From: Candidatus Iainarchaeum sp.
GTDB taxonomy: Archaea > Iainarchaeota > Iainarchaeia > JAADDC01
Length of the DNA stretch: 19,363 nucleotides
Assembly: GCA_013154145.1 (NCBI GenBank)
Contig: JAADDC010000050.1
Location: 1-19,363, forward strand
Direction: 5' to 3'
Shown here piece after piece: positions 12,401-19,363 of the stretch. The notes under the pieces are model-generated. The model searched no databases and was not told the origin of the DNA. It saw only the letters and a program-made list of their open reading frames with translations. A program made the position numbers and the translations under genes. Position 1 is the stretch's first letter. Each line of letters begins with the position of its first letter.

Positions 12401-15400
12401 TCAGGAGCCGACCACGACGATGCTCAGGGTGTTGCTGCTCCGGTTCTGTTCTCTCAGGAGCACGGGCACCCTCATGACGTAGTCACAGCTGCCGTCGCCG
12501 TAGGAGCACGGAGCATCCCAGTTGACCTCCGTGACGATGACGATGGGCTGGTTGCCGTCGAAGCTCGTTCCTGCGTAGCCGATGCCCACGGGCCAGTTGT
12601 CCTCGTAGATGACGGGCATAGTTACCGCTCTTCCGGCTATGAGGAAGGTGTAGGTGGCGTCGACGACGCCGTCCCCGTCGCTGTCAAAGGTCCTTTCCAG
12701 GGAGTCCCAGCTGCCCGCCATGTTCAGGACGAGGTCCGCGAGTCTTATGTCGTTGATGTCCATGCCGTTGATGAGGGCCGGATCCACAGAGAGGTCCGAG
12801 TCGTAGGCGAGGACCGCCATCTGGGATCCACCCCTCCAGATGTAGTAGGCGTAGGAGGAGGCCCCGAGCACGGCCTCGGCGTTCACCTCTCCGTAAACTA
12901 CGGCCCAGGAGTGAACGTTCAGCTCGAGGGAAAGGACGTTGTCCGCCTCGTTCTCCTCGGAGACGCTGCCGTCCGGGTCGGCAATGACGCTCACCTTGTA
13001 GGTGCCCGGGTAGGTGGTCCAGAAGTAGCTGAAGACGTTCTCCTCGTTGCCGTCAAAGGCGTGGAGTACCTTGTAGCTTTCCCAGAGCACGTAGCCGCTG
13101 GCCTCCCTCCTCTCGATCCGGATCTCCACGTTAGCCTCCACAGGGTCGTACTGGTTCCAGACGTTGGCCTCCACAAGGAGCGTCACGTTCTCCGGCAGGG
13201 GCGACGCCCCGTTCACGTCGATGGCCGTGGCTTTCAGGTTCACGGCGGCCACGGTGATGACCTCGCTGTCCGTGGAGATGTTGGCCTCGTAGTAGCGGGC
13301 CGGGTCGTCGCCGATCTCACACCAGAAGGTGTAGGTGCCGTAGTAGTCGTTGAGGTCCACGAAGAGGCTGGCGTAGCCATCGGCGTTGGTCTCCGAAGTT
13401 CCCAAAAACGTTCCGCCGTTGAGGTCCGAGTAGAAGGCCACCGTGTAGGTGTCCACGCCCCTGCCGCTGTCGCCCTCGTAGACGAAGCAGACGGCATTCA
13501 TGTCGCTGCTCCTGTCTACCACTCCCGTGGGAGACACCCAGCGGACGTTCACCTTCACCCACACGTAGACGTTCACCTCGGCGGAGTTCTGATCCACGGA
13601 AATGTTGTTGGCCTCGTCCATGGCCTTGAGGAGCAGCGTGTGGAGACCGGGCATCCAGTCGGCGTTGGTGTCCACGATGGCCCAGGCCCTGTTGCCGTCG
13701 ACGGTGGCGGCCTCGTTCACCTCGTTGACGCCATCCACCGAGTAGAGCACCCAGGCCGCCGAGAGGTTCTCGTCCCAGACGCTCCAGAAGTTCAGGTCGT
13801 CGCTCCTGTAGATGTTGATCTCCCTGCCCTCCACGTTGAGGTTCAGGTCTATCACGTTCCATTCCACGGCGTCGGGCGGGTCCGTGTCGTTGGAGTCCGT
13901 GACGTTGATGGTCACGCTGCGGGTGTCTTCCCCTGGATACGGGTCGTAGAGGTGGGTCGGATCACTCCCTATGCGACACTCGAAGCTGTGCAGGCCCAGG
14001 TCGTTGCCCACGTTGTACTCGAACCAGGCCCAGCCATCGGCGTTGGTCTCCGAAGTCCCCAGGAAGTTCCCGTCCCAGTAGAAGTTCACCTCGTAGAGGT
14101 CCAGGGGCACGGCCAGGTCCCTGTCCACCACCTTACAGTAAAGTGTGGTGTTCTGGTCGGGGTTCAGGGAGGTGGGGACTGCGTACCAGTCGCTGATGGA
14201 CGCCCAGCCCCAGACGTTGAAATCGAAGAGGTTCGTATCCGTTACGTTGCCGCTGGGGTCATTGGCCTCCTGGTACCAGCTGTGGAGGCCGAGGTTCGCG
14301 TCGGAGGGGACCGTCCACGTTAGGTAAACCCACACGTCGTTTACCTCGTAAACGCCCACGTTCACCTCTGTGCCGTCCACGAAGAGCTTCACGGCCTCCA
14401 CCCTGTGGTTGTCCGTCCAGTGGACGTTGGTCTCGAGGACCTCTCCCCTGTGGACCTTCGCGTTGTAAATCACTTCGTTCCACTCGGGCGGGACCGCCTC
14501 CTTCACGAAGAGGAGGAGGTTCTTCTCGTTGGCGGGCGGGTCCACCTTGTACCAGAGGTCGGCGTTCTCCTCCACGTTGCACTCGATGAGGTAGTCGCCG
14601 AAGCTGGGGAAGGTGTAGGTAATGGAGGCCACGCCGTTGGCGTCGCTGAGGGAGCTTCCCGCGAAGCTTCCGTTGATGTAGAAGTTCACGGGATATCCTT
14701 CAATGGGTGAGCCCGTGGTCCTGTCCGTCACGCTACAGTTGATCTCCACCGTCTCGCCCTCGTAGACGTTGTCGTCGTTGAGGTCGAGGGCCGTCACGTC
14801 CGCCAGTCCCCATACGTAAATGTGGAGATACGGTAGGCTGTCGTTCCAGTTGCCCGAGAGGTCGGCGGCGTGTATCTTGGCCACGTGGGGGCCCAGGAGC
14901 CAGAAGGACGTGACGCTGAAGTTGTACTCCGTGTAGTTGCCGTCGGGAGTGATGCTGTCCGTGGTGATGGCCGAGGAGGTGGAGTTAAACTCCACGTAGG
15001 CCTCGCCGATGACTTCGTTCCACTCGGCGTAGATCTTGGCGTTTTCGAAGGCACGGATGACGTTCACCTCGTTGCCCTCGACACCGGTGTTCGTGTTCAC
15101 CACGGCGTACCTGATGGCCTCTGGTGGAATCGTGTCGGGCACGTAGGTGCTGATTACCACCCAGCGGTTCCGCTCTATGAAGGCAGGGTGCGTTATCCTC
15201 GCCACGGCGTTCCATTCCTCGGCCGTGAGGGTGTTCAGATCGACGATGAACTTGAAGACCGCCGTGAGGCCCTGGGACACGACACCGTCGTTGAGGGTGT
15301 TCCACTCCACGTTGCCGTCAAAGGTGCCGCCGTTGAGGTCCGAGGAAATGGTGTACCAGATGTCGACGACGTTCCAGAGGGCGTTGATCTCGCCGAAGAT

Positions 15401-18400
15401 CACGTTGGAGTCGGCAACGTTCCAGTCGCCGTTGAGGACGTCCACGTATATCTCGAAGCGGTAGGAACGGTCCGCCGAGAGGTAGAAGGTCTTTTCCACG
15501 CCTTCGTCCACGAGGTTGCCTTCTGTCCGTGGGTCTGCCACACCGTTAACGTCAAAGACCTTGATGAGACTCACGTTCACGTCCACGGGCGGTGGCCCTA
15601 TCTCGAAGACGTTCCACTCCTCGATGGGGACGCCGTTATATGTGAGGGGACTGCCGTCGGGGGCGTAGACGCCGATTCTAACCCTGTAGATGCCCCTCGC
15701 CTTTCCGTAGGTGTTCCAGTCGTTCCAGATGAGGGAGAGGTCGTAGAGGACCCCTCCCGTGAAGGTCCTGAGGGTATTGGTAGCTAAATCGTTGAAGTCC
15801 GTGTCCACGTAGACCCAGTTGCCGGCGTCGTTGTACTCGATGACACCCACCAAGTAGCCCCTGAAGGTCCGGGAGGGGAAGATGTAGGAGCCACCCATGG
15901 TCTCCTCTGGACCGATGCTCACCGTGGGCTCGGGATCCACGTAGGGCCTTAGGCGAACGTTCACGAGCTTCCAGAGGAAGTGGTAGTAGTATCCACAGCC
16001 GGGGTCGAAGTTCACCTGCGGGAAGGCATCTCCCGTGAGGCTGAGGTTCCTTTCGCTGAGGACGAGGGCCGTCACGTCCTTGGGCCACGTGGCTGGCATC
16101 CTGTCCGTACAGTCCTGGAAGCCCGTGGAGTAAGTACCCCAGCAGTTACCGTTGACGAACACCATGGCCCTCTCGTTGGTGGTGTCCTCCACACAGGTGG
16201 TCTCGTCGGCAAAGGCACCGCCGGCGTCGAAATCACCGCTCATCCAGAACTCCAGGTTCACGTCCTTTTGATAGGGGGCGAAGGTGTAGCCGCTGGGCGG
16301 AAGGGTCACGCTGCAGGAGCCGCCTGCCGTGCTCCCCGAGCAGTCGGCGTTGATGTCCTGGGCCGGGAAGAGCAGGTCCACGTTGTTGTCGTGGGTGGCC
16401 GCCGGGTTTCCATAATAAACGTAGATGTTCTTCTCGCCGGCGGGAAGATCCACCACCACCCAGAAGTTGGCGTCGGGCAGGAAGTAGGGCACGTACGTGA
16501 CCGTGAGCTTCAGGTCGAGGTAGCCGCTGACGCCGCCGGCGTTCTCCCCTCCCAGGGCCACCCAGCAGGCCAGGAGGTTGTTCCCTTCCCTAAGGTAAGG
16601 ACTTACGTCAAGGGTGTAGTTCCAGTAGGTGGCGTTGTTGGCCACGTTGATCTCGTCCACCACGGGGACCTCGTTGAGATAACACTGGATTCCTCCTCCC
16701 ACGGAGACGTAGAGGGTGCCCGAGAGGGGCCTTCCGGGTATCTCCACCCACTTCCTCACGAAGAGGTCGTCGGGCGGGTTGTTCAGCACCGTCGTACACT
16801 CTCCGCCCGTATTACCAAAGGGCGCGGTCCCTATGCTCCAAGAGGAGTCGTCGAAGCCAAGGGTGTACCAGCCGCTGGGCAAACAAACGTCGTAGCAGTA
16901 GTAGTAGCGGTAGGCGGGGTTGGCTCCACAGTCCGCGTCTATGGTGGTGACGTCCACGTCGTCGGAGGCTTGGGGGATGATATCCTCCGTGAGTTCCTTC
17001 TCCTCGAACCAGTAGTTGAGTTCCACGCCGCCGTCCACGAAGCGGATGTCTCCGAGGTCGTAGCGGACCCGGTTGTTCAGGTAGAGATCCAACGTGTTCA
17101 TCTCCACGCGGATGACGTAAGCGCTGAGGGCCGTGCCGCTCCCGTTGTTCACCGTTATGACCCTCCGGTACTTCCAGGCCGGGTCCCACCAGTCGACGGG
17201 GAGGAGCTTCACCAGCTCTCCCTGCAAGTAAAAGTTCTTGTCCGTCTGGACGCCCATCTTGGCCGACGCCACCGCCACAAAGCTCAGGGACTGGGAAGCG
17301 GTCACGCTTCCGTAGAGGTCCTCGGCGTAGACCACCACGCTGTAGGTGCCTTCCTTCCAGGGGACGTAGCTCACCCAGTAGTGGCTGTTCACGTCGTTGC
17401 TCAGGTTCAGCTCCACGCTGTTTCCGTCGGGGAGCGTGATCACCGCCCAGACGCGGGCTATGCCCTGGTCGTCGCTGACGTTGGCCTCCACGTTCAGCTC
17501 CATGCCGTAGCCCACGTTGTTGTCGCTGAGCCAGGCGTTGAGTTCAGGTGGTAAACCAACGTTCACGACGATGTTGGCCTCCGCCGGGAGGGTATAGAGG
17601 TCCACGTTGCCATCGTAGAGGGCCCTTATGACGTAGGTCCCGGGGCTCTCAGCGGAAAGATCCCAAAGGAAGGTGGCCCAACCATCGGCGTTGGTGTCCA
17701 CGGCCGCCAGCGCCACTCCGTTCTTCTCTATGTTAATCCTCTGGGAGGAGAGGGGCGTGCCGTCTGAGTAGGTAAGCAGGAGCTTCAGGAGGACCGTCTC
17801 GCCCACGGAGGTGTTGTAGTCGTTGGCCTCGAGGAGCAGCCTCGGCCTGTCCCAGACGGTCACGTAGACGTTCTTGTAGTCACCCCAGCTGGGATCCGTG
17901 GCGGTCCCCGTCTCTATCCTCACGAGGCGCGGGCCGAGGTTGGCGTCCGAGGGAACGTAGAATACCACGTTGAGCTCGATGTTGCCGTCGGGCGGAACCA
18001 CGTCCTTGTAGGCGTTGACGTCGGATACCAAAATGCCGTCGGTGTTCACCTCCACAGCGTTCCAGTCGGAGGGATAGATGTAGGCTATCCAGGCGTTGAC
18101 GTCGTCCACGGTGCCCGTGTTGTGGGCCTTGGAGATGAAGACGGCGTTCTCCTCACCCCTGACCACGTCCGTGGGATAGGAAGTAAGTATTACTTCCAGG
18201 ATTCCGGCCTTCCTGACCTCTATCAATCTCCTCTGCTGGAAGGGCCAGAACTTACGGTTGCCGGCTGGGTTAATGTACTCCACGTTGACGTCCACGTTGT
18301 AGTCGCCCGAGATGGCGTTGGTGTCCACCACGATGTTGAAGTCGAAGCAGACGGAGGCGCCGGGCGCCAGTGAAGGAACGGACTCGGTGACGGTGCCGCT

Positions 18401-19363
18401 GTTTACACCGTAGCAGCTTATGCCCACGCCGCTGGGGCAGTTTATGCTCACGTTCACGTCGTTGATGTCCCTGCTCCAGGGGTTGAGCATACAGAAGGTG
18501 TAGATGCCGCTGCCCGCGTTCGTGTCCGAGTAGTAGATCCTCGTGGGGGCGGAGGAGTTGAAGTCGGAGGGTAGGTTGTGGACGATGATGTAGCGGGTGA
18601 AGTCCTCCACCAGCGGGCCGTTGGCGGCGTTCATCTCCACTAACCAGTAAAGGGTGTAGGTGCCGGGGAGGGCGTCGGCGGGAATGTAGTAGCCACTCCC
18701 GTTGTTGTCCCAGCGGGCCACGGCAGTGCTATCCTTGGGGATGTCGCCGTAGTACTTGGTCTCCCCGTTGGGGCCGAAGCCAGCGTAGTAGCGGTAAACG
18801 TCCGTGAGCGTGAGCGTGACGTTAACGTCCAGGGCCGTGGAGTCCCGGGCCGTCACGTAGACGTCTATCCACTGGATGTTGTCCGTGGTCTCGTACTCGA
18901 TGAGGTTAAACTCGGCCAGGTGGTAGTGGTTGACCTCCGAGAGGCCGAGGGTGGCCGACACGACGTTGAACTCCCAGTAGTCCCAGAGGAGAGTGCCGTC
19001 CGAGAGGGTGATGTAGGTACTTGGATCCGAGGGGGATCCGCCGGGCTGGAGCAGTATCGCGCGGATCCTGTAGAGGCCCGCGGGGTTGTCCGAGGTGTTC
19101 CAGGGGGAGCGATTGTAGATGGCCGCGATGTCCAGGCAGCTCCCGGGCTCCACGACCCTCAGGGTGGAGCTCACCAAGTCGTTGAGGGGGATGGGCGGCA
19201 CGGTACTCCATGTGGACCCAATGCCTGCCTGGATGTCGACGTAGAGGTATCCGGCAATAGGGGTAACACCGCTATTACAGAGGGCCGCCCGCTTCTCCTC
19301 TCCCACGACGACGCCGGAGATGGGCGTCCCGCTGCCCGCCTCCGAGCGGTCCTGGGGCGTTAA
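12401..19363 (-). CDS. Giant secreted surface protein with DUF2341, Ig-like repeats and CARDB-like domain, N-terminus outside window
   Basis: The frame is open from the window edge (19363) to TGA at 12403-12401, at least 2320 residues; an internal GTG at 19306 is not a convincing start. Numbering from that GTG: about 1-700, beta-sandwich repeats with paired cysteines; about 706-1125, a DUF2341 region beginning WWDPAWKYRR and ending DPEPTVSIGPEE, interrupted by a galactose-binding-like jelly-roll (about 780-945) and a second Cys-rich insert (about 985-1110); about 1390-2015, three related Ig-like units; about 2020-2130, a CARDB-like domain with D-G-S-V-S-E-E-N-E-A-D-N; then a 170-residue end domain without a membrane anchor. 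Asn, Asp and Val are very frequent, and N-x-S/T sequons are numerous. It is surely extracellular: an adhesin, S-layer component or filament-associated protein. The gene ends about 100 bp before the main archaellin gene. The family name and ligand are unknown. Confidence 0.88.
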   Translation of the reverse strand, partial: LTPQDRSEAGSGTPISGVVVGEEKRAALCNSGVTPIAGYLYVDIQAGIGSTWSTVPPIPLNDLVSSTLRVVEPGSCLDIAAIYNRSPWNTSDNPAGLYRIRAILLQPGGSPSDPSTYITLSDGTLLWDYWEFNVVSATLGLSEVNHYHLAEFNLIEYETTDNIQWIDVYVTARDSTALDVNVTLTLTDVYRYYAGFGPNGETKYYGDIPKDSTAVARWDNNGSGYYIPADALPGTYTLYWLVEMNAANGPLVEDFTRYIIVHNLPSDFNSSAPTRIYYSDTNAGSGIYTFCMLNPWSRDINDVNVSINCPSGVGISCYGVNSGTVTESVPSLAPGASVCFDFNIVVDTNAISGDYNVDVNVEYINPAGNRKFWPFQQRRLIEVRKAGILEVILTSYPTDVVRGEENAVFISKAHNTGTVDDVNAWIAYIYPSDWNAVEVNTDGILVSDVNAYKDVVPPDGNIELNVVFYVPSDANLGPRLVRIETGTATDPSWGDYKNVYVTVWDRPRLLLEANDYNTSVGETVLLKLLLTYSDGTPLSSQRINIEKNGVALAAVDTNADGWATFLWDLSAESPGTYVIRALYDGNVDLYTLPAEANIVVNVGLPPELNAWLSDNNVGYGMELNVEANVSDDQGIARVWAVITLPDGNSVELNLSNDVNSHYWVSYVPWKEGTYSVVVYAEDLYGSVTASQSLSFVAVASAKMGVQTDKNFYLQGELVKLLPVDWWDPAWKYRRVITVNNGSGTALSAYVIRVEMNTLDLYLNNRVRYDLGDIRFVDGGVELNYWFEEKELTEDIIPQASDDVDVTTIDADCGANPAYRYYYCYDVCLPSGWYTLGFDDSSWSIGTAPFGNTGGECTTVLNNPPDDLFVRKWVEIPGRPLSGTLYVSVGGGIQCYLNEVPVVDEINVANNATYWNYTLDVSPYLREGNNLLACWVALGGENAGGVSGYLDLKLTVTYVPYFLPDANFWVVVDLPAGEKNIYVYYGNPAATHDNNVDLLFPAQDINADCSGSTAGGSCSVTLPPSGYTFAPYQKDVNLEFWMSGDFDAGGAFADETTCVEDTTNERAMVFVNGNCWGTYSTGFQDCTDRMPATWPKDVTALVLSERNLSLTGDAFPQVNFDPGCGYYYHFLWKLVNVRLRPYVDPEPTVSIGPEETMGGSYIFPSRTFRGYLVGVIEYNDAGNWVYVDTDFNDLATNTLRTFTGGVLYDLSLIWNDWNTYGKARGIYRVRIGVYAPDGSPLTYNGVPIEEWNVFEIGPPPVDVNVSLIKVFDVNGVADPRTEGNLVDEGVEKTFYLSADRSYRFEIYVDVLNGDWNVADSNVIFGEINALWNVVDIWYTISSDLNGGTFDGNVEWNTLNDGVVSQGLTAVFKFIVDLNTLTAEEWNAVARITHPAFIERNRWVVISTYVPDTIPPEAIRYAVVNTNTGVEGNEVNVIRAFENAKIYAEWNEVIGEAYVEFNSTSSAITTDSITPDGNYTEYNFSVTSFWLLGPHVAKIHAADLSGNWNDSLPYLHIYVWGLADVTALDLNDDNVYEGETVEINCSVTDRTTGSPIEGYPVNFYINGSFAGSSLSDANGVASITYTFPSFGDYLIECNVEENADLWYKVDPPANEKNLLLFVKEAVPPEWNEVIYNAKVHRGEVLETNVHWTDNHRVEAVKLFVDGTEVNVGVYEVNDVWVYLTWTVPSDANLGLHSWYQEANDPSGNVTDTNLFDFNVWGWASISDWYAVPTSLNPDQNTTLYCKVVDRDLAVPLDLYEVNFYWDGNFLGTSETNADGWAWFEYNVGNDLGLHSFECRIGSDPTHLYDPYPGEDTRSVTINVTDSNDTDPPDAVEWNVIDLNLNVEGREINIYRSDDLNFWSVWDENLSAAWVLYSVDGVNEVNEAATVDGNRAWAIVDTNADWMPGLHTLLLKAMDEANNISVDQNSAEVNVYVWVKVNVRWVSPTGVVDRSSDMNAVCFVYEGDSGRGVDTYTVAFYSDLNGGTFLGTSETNADGYASLFVDLNDYYGTYTFWCEIGDDPARYYEANISTDSEVITVAAVNLKATAIDVNGASPLPENVTLLVEANVWNQYDPVEANVEIRIERREASGYVLWESYKVLHAFDGNEENVFSYFWTTYPGTYKVSVIADPDGSVSEENEADNVLSLELNVHSWAVVYGEVNAEAVLGASSYAYYIWRGGSQMAVLAYDSDLSVDPALINGMDINDIRLADLVLNMAGSWDSLERTFDSDGDGVVDATYTFLIAGRAVTMPVIYEDNWPVGIGYAGTSFDGNQPIVIVTEVNWDAPCSYGDGSCDYVMRVPVLLREQNRSSNTLSIVVVGS
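13218..15140 (-). repeat. Three tandem Ig-like units of about 205-215 residues inside the giant surface protein
   Basis: The units begin near 15140, 14503 and 13888 on the minus strand, each at a (D-T-x-)P-P-E/D segment. Each has a first half ending in a V-W-x-x-A/V stretch and a second half with a variable-x-F-Y strand, a G-S/T-S followed by N-A-D-G or D-A-N-G turn, and a closing x-C-x-I/V strand. Units 2 and 3 share GTSETNADG and a nearly identical DNA stretch (around 13380-13400 and 14035-14055), showing fairly recent duplication or conversion; unit 1 is more diverged. Confidence 0.7.

Noticed and set aside
12149..14323. A 724-residue open frame on the plus strand opposite the giant gene
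   Set aside because: It is rich in Val, His, Gly and Asp with no domain motif, as expected from the reverse strand of a GC-rich gene, and the minus-strand frame has clear domains. The plus-strand frames at 14870-15787 and 15980-17554 are rejected for the same reason.
1..19363. CRISPR arrays, insertion sequences or rRNA
   Set aside because: No regularly spaced short repeats, transposase motifs or rRNA-like conserved stretches were seen; the repeats in the giant gene are coding domain repeats.

Overview
The window is archaeal. It carries an archaellum (archaeal flagellum) assembly locus (FlaI, FlaJ, FlaH and a FlaC-FlaD/E fusion), three archaellins with class III signal peptides, archaeal TATA-type promoters with mostly leaderless starts, and an initiator tRNA whose intron ends can form a bulge-helix-bulge splice site. 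The DNA is fairly GC-rich except for the intron open reading frame and a short intergenic stretch near 11.55-11.66 kb. I cannot assign a lineage from this window alone. The initiator tRNA rules out bacteria and eukaryotes for practical purposes.

Layout. (1) 1-1.57 kb: the 3' end of an exonuclease III-type endonuclease gene (+), meeting tail to tail a gene of unknown function with a phosphoribosyltransferase-like motif (-). (2) 1.62-2.34 kb: an initiator tRNA-Met gene (-) split after position 37 by a 639-nt intron that encodes a two-motif LAGLIDADG homing endonuclease. This is the most unusual item. (3) 2.46-10.39 kb (+): the archaellum block, in the order minor archaellin 1, FlaI-like ATPase 1, FlaI ATPase 2, FlaJ, minor archaellin 2, FlaC-FlaD/E fusion, FlaH. 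TATA boxes before archaellin 1, FlaI-1 and archaellin 2 divide it into transcription units. (4) 10.38-11.54 kb (-): an AAA/DUF4143 ATPase, convergent with flaH, with palindromic elements in front of it. (5) 11.67-12.30 kb (-): a third archaellin, probably the main filament subunit, with its own promoter, a strong Shine-Dalgarno sequence and a T-rich terminator. (6) 12.40 kb to the end (-): one open reading frame of at least 2320 residues, cut by the window edge. It encodes a giant, cysteine-containing, sequon-rich cell-surface protein with a DUF2341 region, Ig-like repeats and a CARDB-like domain.

How the parts fit. FlaI powers assembly and rotation on the FlaJ membrane platform. FlaH and FlaC/D/E form the cytoplasmic ring and the switch link. 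The archaellins, after processing by a prepilin peptidase encoded elsewhere, form the filament. The gene order is not the common B-C-D-E-F-G-H-I-J order, flaI is duplicated in tandem, and flaF, flaG and flaX are not seen. The giant surface protein lies directly upstream of the main archaellin on the same strand and may act at the cell surface with it, but that is inference.
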